Source of the DNA: Myxococcales bacterium
GTDB lineage: Bacteria > Myxococcota_A > Polyangia > Polyangiales > Houyiibacteriaceae
DNA length: 36,871 nucleotides
Assembly (NCBI GenBank): GCA_024643985.1
Contig: JAHELW010000287.1
Coordinates: 1 to 36,871 of the forward strand
Direction of reading: 5' to 3'
Below the pieces are notes generated by a model. That model searched no databases. It saw nothing but the letters and a program-made list of their open reading frames with translations, and had not been told where the DNA came from. Below, piece by piece: positions 25,532 to 34,626 of this stretch (its first letter is position 1; every line of letters starts with the position of its first letter). Both the position numbers and the translations under genes were made by a program.

Positions 25532-26977
25532 TCACTCCGCCCGATCAACGGGGGGTGGCAGATAGAGAGGATCGAGCATCTCCGGGCTTGGGAGGTACAT
25601 TCGGAGCTGAAGCGAGAAGGGCCCGTCCGGTGCAGGTAGCCAGTTCGATTCGCGTCTCTTCCCCGGCGAAGCGTGCTGGATGTAGAGGGTGAGAGAGCCG
25701 TCTTTGGCGAAGGCGAGCTCGCTGTGGCTACCGATGGAGTAGCGGTCGATCGGGTTTTCGACCATCAGTTGCTCGGGGAGGCGATACATCGTGATCGACC
25801 AGAACGCGTCCACCTCCGGGATCTCGTCTCGCTCGAAGCGCATGACGTACGAATGCTTGGATCCATCGAGCGCCTCTCCCTCGGCATCACGATTCGCGCT
25901 CGGGTAGTAGGCCTCGACGGCATCGTTTCCGTAGAGTCCGACCATCGCTCCGGAAGCGCGTGCGAGGTAGCTCTTTCGCATCGTGTCGCCGTCGCCGAAG
26001 AGGCCATCTACGCCGCTCCAGCCGCCGGCTGAGCGGACGCGGACACCTTCGAGCGCGGACGGGTCGTCAGCCGCCTTGCCGATCGCCACGAGAGCACGTC
26101 CGACGCCCTCTTCCACGGCATTGCGCCGCGAGTCGTCGAGCCCGAGCGACGTTGCGCCCGCAGCCGGCTCGATCCCGATCGACGCAAAACGCTCCATCAG
26201 CTCACGCTCTTCCTCGGGCGGCTTCACGTGTGCCAACAAGAAGCTCAGAAGGTCGATGAAGCCGGCCGAGCGCGCTCTCCTCCCGTCGTACGCGGGAAAG
26301 GTGACGCCCGATGCGACGGGCTCGGTCGATCGCCCCAGAAACGCGTGCAGCGGCGTGATGCGGAACGCACGTTGGAGCGCATTCACCCGCGAAACGTCCT
26401 CGGGCCCGCGCACCTCGATGCGGACGATGCAGTAGACGAAGTCGCTTTCGCTCCGAAACACCGCTTTCACGCCCTTGGGCGGGGTGCCTATCCAGTGCGG
26501 ACCCGCCACCGCGTAGCTTCCCGCCTCACCGGCCGTTGCGCGCGTGCCCACGTAGCCGAAGTTGTGCGTGAACATGTCGACCAGCTGAATCGAGTAGTAC
26601 CTGCCCTCGATCTCCGGGACCGTGATGACGATCGGCTGTGCGCGCAGGTTCAGCCAGGCGAGCGAATAGAGCGTATCGTTGTTGGGCCGTACGATGTCGC
26701 CGAAATCCGGGCCCAGCAGCTCGGTCTTGTGAGTGATCTCGTTGAGAGGGCCGAGATAGCCAGGCGCGGTCCTGTCGACCGCTTGGACGTACATCGTCCG
26801 GTAGCTCTCCATCATCGGATACGCGTAGACATAGGCCTCTTCGGCGACGTTGCGCGCGTCCCGTAGCGCCGACGCCGCGAGCTGGGCGTCTTCCGGTGCA
26901 GGCGTGGATTCGTTCTTTTTGCAGGCGCACAGGAGCGCGACCAGTGCGACACCCGTGATGGCTCCTCGAAGACTCAT
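25532..26977 (-). CDS. DUF1254/DUF1214 domain lipoprotein
   Basis: 481 residues. The signal ends in LLCAC (Cys17 or Cys19 as lipid site) followed by KKNE, so it is a lipoprotein. The DUF1254 part is clear (EEAYVYAYPMMESYRTMYVQA, NDTLYSLAWLNLRAQPIVITV, EGRYYSIQLVDMFTHNFGYVGTR), and the DUF1214 part follows (GMRxx region, HSYVMRFERDEIPEVDAFWS, NPIDRYSIGSHSELAFAKDG). The function of these paired domains is unknown. GGAAGGAA sits just before the ATG. It follows the SBF transporter by 25 bases and is probably its operon partner. Confidence 0.9.
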   Translation of the reverse strand: MSLRGAITGVALVALLCACKKNESTPAPEDAQLAASALRDARNVAEEAYVYAYPMMESYRTMYVQAVDRTAPGYLGPLNEITHKTELLGPDFGDIVRPNNDTLYSLAWLNLRAQPIVITVPEIEGRYYSIQLVDMFTHNFGYVGTRATAGEAGSYAVAGPHWIGTPPKGVKAVFRSESDFVYCIVRIEVRGPEDVSRVNALQRAFRITPLHAFLGRSTEPVASGVTFPAYDGRRARSAGFIDLLSFLLAHVKPPEEERELMERFASIGIEPAAGATSLGLDDSRRNAVEEGVGRALVAIGKAADDPSALEGVRVRSAGGWSGVDGLFGDGDTMRKSYLARASGAMVGLYGNDAVEAYYPSANRDAEGEALDGSKHSYVMRFERDEIPEVDAFWSITMYRLPEQLMVENPIDRYSIGSHSELAFAKDGSLTLYIQHASPGKRRESNWLPAPDGPFSLQLRMYLPSPEMLDPLYLPPPVDRAE

Positions 26978-27002
26978 GATTTCCTTCCGCTAGCGTCACT
27001 CA

Positions 27003-27851
27003 TCAAAGCGCGAGCCGTTTGTTGAAATAGAGCTTTGCAGTGGGAAACGCGAGTGCAAATACGACGAACATGCATACGGCCACCGTGATCAGGACCCGCG
27101 GGTCGTCACGGAAATTCGCGGTTGCGATCGTGGCAGCGGCGCCGATGTTCCGAGCGGTCGTGATCAGACCGAGGGTCACTCGGCCTCTGAGCCGACCGGG
27201 TCCGAGCGCGTAGCCAATTCCGAAGGCGACGAGAGTCAGCACGATGGCGGATGCGAGGGCGCCGGTGCCAGCAGTCGCGACGAGCTCGTCCCAGTGAAGC
27301 ACGAGAGCGAGAACCAGAAAGGTGAGCGCGGAGAGGTTGACGACGACGTTCGCCGGACGGAGCAGCCGAGTCGCGGCTCGTTCGGACAAATGACGGATTC
27401 CGAGACCGATCACGAGAGGCACGAACATCTGGAGGAGGAGCGGCTTGGCGATCTCCCAGATTCCGATTTCGCTTCCCGGGACGAGGAAAGGCAGGACGAA
27501 GGGCATGTAGAGAATCGTGAGAACGGTCAGCAGCATCGTTGCCGCGATCGAGTTGGGCACGTCGCCGCCTGCGACGTTCACGAGCTTCGGTGTATACGGC
27601 GCCCCCGACGCGAAACCGTAGAGCAGGACGCCGATCATGAACGGGGGCTCGAGCGGGAAGAAGACGCTCATCGCATACACGACGAGAGGCACGAGGAGAA
27701 CGTTGGCGACCAACGCGCGGGCGACGAGGCCGGCGTTCTTCATCGGCTCGAAGACCTGTCGGAAGGTCACCTCGAGGCCTGCGGTGAACAAAACGCCTGC
27801 GATGAAGACCACAATCGCGACGTTCAAAACGATTTCGAGCGTCTCGAACAC
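27003..27851 (-). CDS. Bile acid:sodium symporter (SBF/BASS) family transporter
   Basis: 282 residues from GTG 27851, with about nine to ten membrane helices. GLEVTFRQVFEPMKNAGLV, GFASGAPYTPKLVNVAGGD and LGLITTARNIGAAATIATANF match the crossing-helix region of sodium-coupled SBF family carriers. The substrate is unknown; bacterial members carry organic acids such as pantoate or bile acid-like anions. It lies 15 bases after pabB and 25 before the DUF1254 gene, all on the minus strand. Confidence 0.85.
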   Translation of the reverse strand: MFETLEIVLNVAIVVFIAGVLFTAGLEVTFRQVFEPMKNAGLVARALVANVLLVPLVVYAMSVFFPLEPPFMIGVLLYGFASGAPYTPKLVNVAGGDVPNSIAATMLLTVLTILYMPFVLPFLVPGSEIGIWEIAKPLLLQMFVPLVIGLGIRHLSERAATRLLRPANVVVNLSALTFLVLALVLHWDELVATAGTGALASAIVLTLVAFGIGYALGPGRLRGRVTLGLITTARNIGAAATIATANFRDDPRVLITVAVCMFVVFALAFPTAKLYFNKRLAL

Positions 27852-27866
27852 GAGATGGGACGCTTG

Positions 27867-29171
27867 TTACACGAGTGACTCGACGGCGTCGAGGAACACT
27901 CTTGCTTTGAGCTCGGTTTCCGCGACCTCGCGGTCCGGGTCGCTCGCTTCGACGATGCCTCCCCCGGCCCAGTAGTGAACCTCTCCTTCGGCGGCCACGG
28001 CCGTCCGAATCGCCACGGCCAGCGACAGCCCACCGTCCCGATCGATGAAACCGAGGGCACCGCAGTAGATGCCACGCGGGTGCTGCTCGAGCTCTTCGAT
28101 GATCTCGAGCGCGCGGATCTTCGGGGCGCCCGTCACGCTACCCGGGGGAAACGTCGCTTCCAGAATGTCGGCCAGAGTCGCATCGCGCCGCGAGACGCAG
28201 CTCACGGTGCTCACCAGGTGGTAGAGCCCGGTAAACGGCTCGACGACCAGCGGCGCGTCGACCTTCACCGTCCCGACCTCCGCGACACGGCCGAGATCGT
28301 TTCGCATGAGATCGACGATCATCGAGTGCTCCGCCTGCTCCTTCGGGTCCGCTCGCAGGCGCTCGGACGCCCCGTCGTCGGTGGGCTCGCGCCGAATCGT
28401 GCCCTTGATCGGTCGGGTCACGAGCCGGCGGGAAGCCGCATCCCAATGAATGAATCGCTCCATGGTGCATGCGAGGACCGAGTGGTCGCCCGCGTCCAGG
28501 TACAAGCCCAGCGGGACCCGGCTCGCGACCCGCATCGCCTGCCAGAGCGCGAGCGCGTCGCCCTCGAACGTCGCAGACCACCGGCGCGCGACGTTCACCT
28601 CGTACACCTCACCTTTCGCGATGTAGTCCAGCGCCTTCACGATGGCTCGACGATGCGTTTCCGCGTCATCCACGCGAAGTGCCCCGACGGCTGGAGGCTT
28701 TGGCGCGGGCTCCGTCATCGTTTCGAGCGCATCGCGAAACGCTTTGCATGCGGTGCGGTCGTCACCGACGATCCATCGTTCGTCGTTTTCGTGGTCGATC
28801 GCCAAAAGGGCGGGGTACCGCCGGAACAACAGGATCGGCCGACGCTTGCGCGCGAACTTCGGCCTCCCTCGTGGCGGTGACGACCAAAACGCGTCGTATG
28901 CGATGTATCCAATCCAACTCGGCACGTCTGCTCGACTCGGGCCGTCGCCGCGCTCGTCCGAACCGGGCAGAGAAAGCGCGCGCAAAGCCTCGAACGGCGC
29001 GCGTTCCCCAAACTCGACTCGGAGCTCGTCGTCCGGCCAAGCGGCGAGAAACGAGTACCGTCCATCCCGGGACTCGGTACGATTCGAGTCCAACCAGGTG
29101 AAACCAGGCTTCGCGCTCAAGGATCGTGCGACCGCCAGCTCGTCGATCGACGCAGCGCGTTCCGCCCACAT
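27867..29171 (-). CDS. pabB: Aminodeoxychorismate synthase component I
   Basis: 434 residues. The chorismate-binding domain is intact: the PIKGT motif (the lysine separates PabB from TrpE, which has PIAGT), DLMRNDLGRVA, FPPGSVTGAPKIRALEII, and GALGFID followed by AIRTA. An N-terminal beta domain (1 to about 150) includes PSWIGYIAYDAFW. It makes 4-amino-4-deoxychorismate, with ammonia from PabA, for p-aminobenzoate and folate. No pabA or pabC is in the window. GAGGA lies 6 bases before the ATG. Probable first gene of a pabB/SBF/DUF1254 operon, divergent from the propeller lipoprotein. Confidence 0.92.
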   Translation of the reverse strand: MWAERAASIDELAVARSLSAKPGFTWLDSNRTESRDGRYSFLAAWPDDELRVEFGERAPFEALRALSLPGSDERGDGPSRADVPSWIGYIAYDAFWSSPPRGRPKFARKRRPILLFRRYPALLAIDHENDERWIVGDDRTACKAFRDALETMTEPAPKPPAVGALRVDDAETHRRAIVKALDYIAKGEVYEVNVARRWSATFEGDALALWQAMRVASRVPLGLYLDAGDHSVLACTMERFIHWDAASRRLVTRPIKGTIRREPTDDGASERLRADPKEQAEHSMIVDLMRNDLGRVAEVGTVKVDAPLVVEPFTGLYHLVSTVSCVSRRDATLADILEATFPPGSVTGAPKIRALEIIEELEQHPRGIYCGALGFIDRDGGLSLAVAIRTAVAAEGEVHYWAGGGIVEASDPDREVAETELKARVFLDAVESLV

Positions 29172-29219
29172 TGCGATCCTCTACTTGCCCGGCGTCGAGC
29201 CGTAACGCAACCTCCCGCC

Positions 29220-30596
29220 GTGCCGGTCCCGCTGCTCTTGCTTGGTTTGTCGTACTTCGTGGGCATACTCGGATGCGACGAGTCGACCACGCAGACTGTG
29301 GTCAGTATCCGAATAGTCGATGGAGACAACGGCAATCCCGTGGAGGGCACTGACGCGGATACCCTTAGTATCGCCATTCAGGAAGGGGAGCTCGAGCCAC
29401 GGTCGTTCACGTTTCCGATCGTCAACGAGAGCTTCGATGCAGCGATTGAGTTTCAATCCTTCGTCAGCCCGACATTGCTGCGGGCTCTGCTCACCGGCGC
29501 CTCCACTACACTGCTCAGTGCGCCGCCCGTCTTCGTACCGAACAACTCCGACAACTTCGTTAGGTTGGTGGCCGCGGCGCCAAGCTCGTGCGAGTCGATT
29601 TCCTTCAATCTCATGGAGGCCCCGCGTGCGCGTTTCGGGATGGCGTTGTCGGGTTCTTTTGCATTGCTCGTAGGCGGCACTTCGGTGGCTGAGACAGAGT
29701 CGGAGTTTTTGGACGTTCTCCAGTGGTTCTCCAACACCAACACACTAAACCGCGCGAACGTCGAGCTCGAAATGCGCGGGTCCCTGGGCGACACCCGCGT
29801 GGCTTCAATCGATGAGACGCAGATCCTGGTTCTCCCCTCGGACACCCCGGCATTTGTGTTCGACATGGCCGACCAGGAGGACAGGATAAAGGACGTTCGA
29901 TTGCATATCGGCGCGGGCGTGCGCTCAGCGATCGTCTCCGTCCCTGCCGTGGGTGCGATGGTGATCGGCGGAGCAGTGGATGGGGTCGCGCAGTCCGCGG
30001 TCACCCTCGTCGGTCGTGACGGGGGGCTTACGGCTCTGCAGTTGAGCACCCCGAGATCGGGTCCGGCGGCGACTGCCTTGGGAGCCGATGTTCTGGTGGT
30101 CGGCGGCAATGAGGCCGGCGATGCTGAGCTGCTCGTGGGTGGCCAGAGCACTGGTGAGCCCGTGACGTCGTTGAGCGATGGAGTTCGGGAAGGTGGAGCA
30201 CTCGTCGGTGACGGCTCCTCGAGGGCGCTCCTCGTCGGCGGCGTCGACGAAATCGGCGCGCTCAGGCAGGATACCGTGGAGTTTGACGCTTGCTCCGACA
30301 TCGACACTTGCGACGCTTCGCCAGGTCGCGCTTGGACGACTGCACGTCTCGACGTGGCTCTGGCGGAGAACAGCACGTTGCTCATCGGTGGTACCGACTC
30401 CGCCCTCATCGAGGAGGTCCGTTGGTCCCAAGGCATCGTCGCAATAGTGCCTTTCGCAGAGCTCAACGTAGCTCGCGCCGCTCCCTCGGCTGTCGTGCTC
30501 GAAAGCGGCGCGTTCATCGTCGGCGGCGGCTCGGATGGCGGTGTCCGCCTAGACGACTTCGAGTTTTGCGTCCCGGCGGCGCTCGAGCCGCTGTAG
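29220..30596 (+). CDS. Putative lipoprotein with seven-bladed kelch-like propeller
   Basis: 458 residues from GTG 29220. The signal ends GILGC with Cys19 as the lipid site. Residues 25-130 are a beta-rich unknown domain. From about 140, a strand followed by a Gly-Gly doublet recurs (LLVGG 149-153, MVIGG 247-251, LVVGG 292-296, LLVGG 337-341, LLIGG 387-391, FIVGG 432-436), with one degenerate copy near 203. The spacing is 45-51 residues, which gives seven blades and a kelch-like beta propeller. I recognise no specific family; it should sit in the outer membrane or periplasm. Start choice is uncertain as there is no good ribosome binding site. Confidence 0.75.
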   Translation: MPVPLLLLGLSYFVGILGCDESTTQTVVSIRIVDGDNGNPVEGTDADTLSIAIQEGELEPRSFTFPIVNESFDAAIEFQSFVSPTLLRALLTGASTTLLSAPPVFVPNNSDNFVRLVAAAPSSCESISFNLMEAPRARFGMALSGSFALLVGGTSVAETESEFLDVLQWFSNTNTLNRANVELEMRGSLGDTRVASIDETQILVLPSDTPAFVFDMADQEDRIKDVRLHIGAGVRSAIVSVPAVGAMVIGGAVDGVAQSAVTLVGRDGGLTALQLSTPRSGPAATALGADVLVVGGNEAGDAELLVGGQSTGEPVTSLSDGVREGGALVGDGSSRALLVGGVDEIGALRQDTVEFDACSDIDTCDASPGRAWTTARLDVALAENSTLLIGGTDSALIEEVRWSQGIVAIVPFAELNVARAAPSAVVLESGAFIVGGGSDGGVRLDDFEFCVPAALEPL

Positions 30597-30642
30597 TACG
30601 GCGCGAGTGGTGTAACCCTGATATCCTGAACATTCCGGGCCC

Positions 30643-32421
30643 ATGCTGCGCAAGCTGGAGAAGTACGAAGTCCTCGACGAGATCGGACATGGCGGCATGG
30701 CGACCGTCTACCGAGCGCGCGACAGCTCCCTGGATCGTTTCGTCGCGCTGAAGGTTTTGCATCCGCATTTGCAGCGCACGGCCGAGGCGCGCGCCCGATT
30801 CGCACGGGAGGCCAAGAGCGTCGCAAAGCTCCGGCATCCGCACATCCTCGAGATCTACGACTACAGCGGAGAGGAATCCGAGGAGACGTACATCGCCGCC
30901 GAGCTCCTCACGGGGCCGACCCTCAAGGACTTCGTGATGAAGCACGAGGCGCCGCCTCCGGAGATCGCGGCGTGCATCGCCCTGCAGCTGGCGGATGCTT
31001 TGGGCGAGGCTCACGCAAAAGGCATCATTCATCGAGACGTGAAGCCGGAGAACGTGCTGATTCACGAGGAACGCTGCGTGAAGCTGACCGACTTCGGCAT
31101 TGCCTACATGGTCGACACGCACACGTTCACCGCCACGGGGCAAATCCTCGGCTCGCCTGGGCACATGGCGCCAGAGCAGGTCGAGGGCGGCACGTGTGAT
31201 GCACGGAGCGACGTGTTTTCGCTCGGCACGGTGCTCTACTTCTGCTCGACGGGGCGATTGCCTTTCGTCGGACGCAATCCGCACCACCTCTTGAAGCTCC
31301 TTCTCGGTGGTGAATACCCCGATCCGCTTCGCCTGCGTCCGGAGATCGGCGCGGACCTCACCGGCATCATGAACAAGGCGCTGTCACGGGAGCCGGCGGA
31401 ACGTTACCAGACGGCGGGCGAGATGGCCGAGAGCCTCCGTGGCTTTCTCTCGGACATGGGCGTCGACGATCCGGACGAGGCTTTTGCCCGCTACATGAGC
31501 GACCCGGGGGGCTTCGCCGCCGAGCTGCGCGGTCGGTCGCTCGAACGGCTTCTCACCATCGGTGCGAAAGCGTCCAAGGCGGGCAACATTCCTCGGGCGC
31601 AAGCGGCTCTGAGCCGGGCACTTGCAATCGACGACGGCAACGAGCGGGCACTCAAGCTCCTAGGCGCGCTCGGAAGCCGGCGGCGGCTCGGACTACTTCT
31701 CGCTGGCTTGGTCCTCGGAACGGCTTTCGTCGCGGCCGCCTCGTACGGCTACGCGCGCTGGCTCAGCAACGAAGGCGCCGCCCTGGTCGAAGGACCCGGC
31801 GTGACGGAAGAGTCGCCCCCGGATCGCGAGAGGCGGGAAGACGGGCCGCCTCCGAGCACGGCCGAAAGGCCGGCGCCAAGCCCGGGCCAGGAGACCGGGC
31901 CGGACCCCGCCGCCGAGCCCGCCAAGACGCCCGCGACGAACGGACGCCGCTGGGTGGTCTTCAAGCCGACGCCGCCGAACGTGTCGATCAGCGTGGACGG
32001 AGGTCCTTCCAAACCCTACGGTCCGGGGTTCCAGCGGATTCGACTCAAAGTGGGGACCCACACGTTTCGATTCGTCGGGGCCGAGGGCTGCTGTGAGGAA
32101 AAGATCGTCCGTCGGCGAATCCCGCCCGGCGCACGCGACTACGAGCTCGCCGTCAAGCTCAAGTACGAGCCGGCCCGGCTCTACTTGAAAGGTCCCGCTC
32201 CGCCGGACGCATCGGTCCGCATCACCCTTCCCGGAAATCGCCGGGTCAGCGGCCGTATCCGTGAGATACTTCGCATTCCGATGGGCTCGCTCCGCGTGTC
32301 GGCACAGGTCGAGATTCGCGCTCCGGGGTACCGCACGTACAAGAGCGTCGTGAAGCTTCGGGCAGGCGGCGACGTGGCCCAGCATTCCTTCACGCTTGAG
32401 AGGGAGAACGAAACCCCGTAG
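30643..32421 (+). CDS. Membrane-anchored Ser/Thr protein kinase
   Basis: 592 residues. The kinase domain (8 to about 275) is of the PknB/Pkn2 type: glycine loop GHGGMATVY (15-23), Lys37 in VALKVL, HRDVKPEN (130-137, Asp132), DFG (150-152) and SPGHMAPEQ. It should be active. Residues about 278-345 are a linker, partly TPR-like (AKASKAGNIPRAQAALSRAL). A membrane helix lies at about 348-368. Outside are a Pro-rich linker (370-435) and a beta region with PEGA-like features (VFKPTPPNVSISVDGGPSKPYG) that could sense the envelope. It is followed 15 bases later by a TPR-like exported protein, a probable partner. Confidence 0.93.
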   Translation: MLRKLEKYEVLDEIGHGGMATVYRARDSSLDRFVALKVLHPHLQRTAEARARFAREAKSVAKLRHPHILEIYDYSGEESEETYIAAELLTGPTLKDFVMKHEAPPPEIAACIALQLADALGEAHAKGIIHRDVKPENVLIHEERCVKLTDFGIAYMVDTHTFTATGQILGSPGHMAPEQVEGGTCDARSDVFSLGTVLYFCSTGRLPFVGRNPHHLLKLLLGGEYPDPLRLRPEIGADLTGIMNKALSREPAERYQTAGEMAESLRGFLSDMGVDDPDEAFARYMSDPGGFAAELRGRSLERLLTIGAKASKAGNIPRAQAALSRALAIDDGNERALKLLGALGSRRRLGLLLAGLVLGTAFVAAASYGYARWLSNEGAALVEGPGVTEESPPDRERREDGPPPSTAERPAPSPGQETGPDPAAEPAKTPATNGRRWVVFKPTPPNVSISVDGGPSKPYGPGFQRIRLKVGTHTFRFVGAEGCCEEKIVRRRIPPGARDYELAVKLKYEPARLYLKGPAPPDASVRITLPGNRRVSGRIREILRIPMGSLRVSAQVEIRAPGYRTYKSVVKLRAGGDVAQHSFTLERENETP

Positions 32422-32436
32422 AACCCGCATAAGGTG

Positions 32437-33348
32437 ATGCGGCGCGCCACGTTGACCGGGTTGGTGGTCGTCCTGATGGCTGCGTTTGCGCTGCCTGCGG
32501 CGGCCGACGAGCTATCGGATTTCGAGGCGGCGAGACGCAACTACGACAAGCAAAATTACGCGAAGGCTGCCCGGGGCCTCGAGTCTCTGGTCGGCGGGGT
32601 CGTTCCTCGTGCGCGAAACCCAGTCGTGCGTCTCGAGGCCCGAAAATACTTGGGCGCCACGTATCTGTTTCTCGGCAAGGACGACGCCGCGCGAGAGCAG
32701 TTCAGGCTGCTTCTCGAAGAGGACCCCGACTACGACATCGATCCGGTGGCCTTTCCCGAAGCCGTCGTCGCGACGTTTCAGGAAGTTCAGAAAAAGGTTC
32801 AGGCCGAGCAAGCGCGCCGCGAAGCGACCGACGCCGCGCGGCGGAAGCGGGAGCGTGCGGGCGAGCTGGAAGAGCTGATCCGTCAGCAGCAGCGGATTCA
32901 AGCGCTCGAAGAGCTCGCTCGAACCGAGACCGTGAAGAAGGTGAACTCCCGTTGGATCGCGGCGCTCCCATTCGGGATCGGCCAATTTCAAAACGAGAAC
33001 CGAAGACTCGGGATCATGTTCGCGGTCACCGAGTCCGCGTTTCTCGCCGCCTCGATTGCCACGTTCATCGGGCACAACTCCCTACGCGACGAAAACCCGG
33101 CGCCAAGCGAGCTCGGGCGGGCTAGGCGCGTCGAACGGGCCCTCCGAATCGGCAATTGGGTCAGCGTGGGAGCGTTCTTGAGCTTTGCGGTCGCCGGGGT
33201 CGTCGAAGCCCAGGTACGATTCAAGCCCGAGATCACGACCACACGAAGACGCGAGCTGCCCGACGAGCTCGAGCAGCCTCAAAGCCGAGGCCCGGAGGTT
33301 CGCTTCCAGCTCGGCCTCACCGGTGGCAAACTGCGCGTCGATTTCTGA
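32437..33348 (+). CDS. Exported TPR-like protein with two membrane helices
   Basis: 303 residues from ATG 32437 (a GTG at 32434 is the alternative; the AAGG before it is too close to be a firm ribosome site). A signal peptide ends PAAA-DE. Residues about 24-130 form helical repeats of TPR kind ([53 protein letters not shown]), then a charged coiled coil (about 120-160), then two hydrophobic helices (about 175-205 and 235-255) and a short soluble tail. This is like myxobacterial envelope proteins next to kinases. Function unknown; the kinase lies directly upstream and may act with it. Confidence 0.75.
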   Translation: MRRATLTGLVVVLMAAFALPAAADELSDFEAARRNYDKQNYAKAARGLESLVGGVVPRARNPVVRLEARKYLGATYLFLGKDDAAREQFRLLLEEDPDYDIDPVAFPEAVVATFQEVQKKVQAEQARREATDAARRKRERAGELEELIRQQQRIQALEELARTETVKKVNSRWIAALPFGIGQFQNENRRLGIMFAVTESAFLAASIATFIGHNSLRDENPAPSELGRARRVERALRIGNWVSVGAFLSFAVAGVVEAQVRFKPEITTTRRRELPDELEQPQSRGPEVRFQLGLTGGKLRVDF

Positions 33349-33432
33349 CCCCGGCGCGCGAGCCGCATCGCGAGGTAAAACATAGTGATTTCGGATGGTT
33401 AGACACACGTCCCTTTTCGGTGTCGACGCCGC

Positions 33433-33460
33433 TTGACAGCAGGGCTTTCGCGCCTATCCT
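33433..33460 (+). promoter_or_regulatory. Promoter of the str operon
   Basis: TTGACA (33433-33438), a 16-base spacer and TATCCT (33455-33460). Transcription should start near 33467 and give a leader of about 60 bases before rpsL. Confidence 0.7.
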
Positions 33461-33525
33461 TGGCTCCCTTCAGCGCGTGGGGAAGCTTCGCGCGCTCGAA
33501 GAATTGCACGCTTTTTCGGATAGTT

Positions 33526-33924
33526 ATGCCAACGATCAACCAGCTCGTCAGAAAAGGGCGAAAACAGATCAAGTCCAAGACGGACTCGCCGGCGCTTCAG
33601 CGTTGCCCGCAGAAGCGGGGCGTCTGCGTGCGCGTCTACACCACGACTCCGAAGAAGCCGAACTCCGCGCTTCGCAAGGTCGCGCGTGTGCGCCTTTCGA
33701 ACGGGATCGAAGCCACGACCTACATTCCCGGCGAGGGGCACAACCTTCAGGAGCACTCCGTGGTGCTCATTCGCGGCGGCCGTGTGAAGGATCTTCCCGG
33801 CGTTCGGTACCACGTCGTCCGAGGCACGCTCGATGCGACGGGCGCAGCCGGACCCTCGAACACCAACAAAGCAAACCGCGTGAACAAGCGGTCGAAGTAC
33901 GGCGTGAAGCGCCCCAAGGGCTAG
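33526..33924 (+). CDS. rpsL: 30S ribosomal protein S12
   Basis: 132 residues from ATG 33526 ([13 protein letters not shown]); the frame is open upstream to 33433, but that part has no S12 character and covers the promoter. S12 lies at the decoding site of the 30S subunit. [22 protein letters not shown] and [16 protein letters not shown] carry the lysines whose mutation gives streptomycin resistance in other bacteria, and both are wild type. S12 is usually about 124 residues; here there are about eight extra residues between RGTLD and RSKYG ([18 protein letters not shown]). Only a weak GGA lies before the ATG. rpsG starts 5 bases after the stop. Confidence 0.96.
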   Translation: MPTINQLVRKGRKQIKSKTDSPALQRCPQKRGVCVRVYTTTPKKPNSALRKVARVRLSNGIEATTYIPGEGHNLQEHSVVLIRGGRVKDLPGVRYHVVRGTLDATGAAGPSNTNKANRVNKRSKYGVKRPKG

Positions 33925-33929
33925 CCACC

Positions 33930-34400
33930 ATGAGCCGTCGAGTCAGCGCACCCAAGAGACAGATCATCCCGGACGCCAAGTACGGCGATCGGCTGGTCGC
34001 GAAGTTCGTGAACTCGCTCATGCTGAAGGGCAAGCGTTCGACCGCAGAGAAGTGCCTCTACGGCGCCTTCGACATCATCGAGCAGCGCTACAAAGAAGAG
34101 CCGCTCGACGTCTTCAAGAAGGCACTCGATTCGGTGAAACCGCGCGTCGAGGTGAAGAGCCGGCGCGTCGGTGGCGCCACGTATCAGGTCCCCGTGGAGG
34201 TCCGCTCGGACCGCCGCAATGCTCTCGCCATGCGATGGCTGGTCCAGTACTCGCGAGCCCGCGGGGAGAAGTCCATGGAGGAGCGTCTCGCGGCCGAGCT
34301 CATGGAGGCCTCGCAGGGCCGTGGAAACGCGGTCAAGAAGCGGGAAGACACCCACAAAATGGCGGACGCGAACAAGGCTTTCGCGCACTACCGCTGGTAA
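33930..34400 (+). CDS. rpsG: 30S ribosomal protein S7
   Basis: 156 residues from ATG 33930, the standard length. [62 protein letters not shown] and [14 protein letters not shown] are family sequence. S7 nucleates assembly of the 30S head. AAGGG about 10 bases upstream serves as ribosome binding site within rpsL. In E. coli S7 represses its operon at a site in a longer rpsL-rpsG gap; here the gap is 5 bases, so that site cannot exist in the same place. Confidence 0.97.
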   Translation: MSRRVSAPKRQIIPDAKYGDRLVAKFVNSLMLKGKRSTAEKCLYGAFDIIEQRYKEEPLDVFKKALDSVKPRVEVKSRRVGGATYQVPVEVRSDRRNALAMRWLVQYSRARGEKSMEERLAAELMEASQGRGNAVKKREDTHKMADANKAFAHYRW

Positions 34401-34626
34401 GTTTTTTCTAGCGTCTGGGAAGGTCCACGGAAACCACTCGGACAAGGAGCAGCAGCTGAACTCATGACACCGCGCACATAGAGAGAGTCACCGGGAAGAC
34501 CGCGACGAGCCCGTCGCAACCGATGTGCCTCTCGAAACCCTCTCTGAGTTGACGAAGCCCGAGGGTGGCTTCTGGGTCGGAGGGGGTTTTGTGTGTGAAG
34601 CGCAAGGGAAAAGCTCAGAACGTCTC
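34401..34626 (+). other. Long rpsG-fusA spacer
   Basis: 226 bases without a convincing gene. A T6 run follows the rpsG stop. A hairpin GAAGCC/GGCTTC (34554-34572) with a 7-base loop lies in the second half. Five-codon ORF MTPRT at 34464-34481 has no convincing ribosome site at normal spacing. AAGGG ahead of fusA is about 18 bases from the ATG, farther than usual. The spacer may hold a regulatory RNA structure, but I cannot assign it. Confidence 0.5.

Noticed and set aside
29453-30826. 457-codon minus-strand frame over the propeller lipoprotein
   Set aside because: Low-complexity Ser/Pro/Ala/Arg product, no family features, and it also overlaps the start of the kinase.
33395-33436. 13-codon ORF ([13 protein letters not shown]) before rpsL
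   Set aside because: It lies upstream of and overlapping the str promoter -35 box and has no ribosome binding site.
34464-34481. Leader peptide MTPRT before fusA
   Set aside because: Only five codons, and the AAGGAG before it is about 14 bases away; nothing shows attenuation.
34549-34577. TTGACG as an internal promoter for fusA
   Set aside because: No -10 box at 15-19 bases downstream.
34525-34626. Upstream extension of fusA from GTG 34525
   Set aside because: The 34 extra residues have no EF-G likeness, and the family begins [12 protein letters not shown] at 34627.
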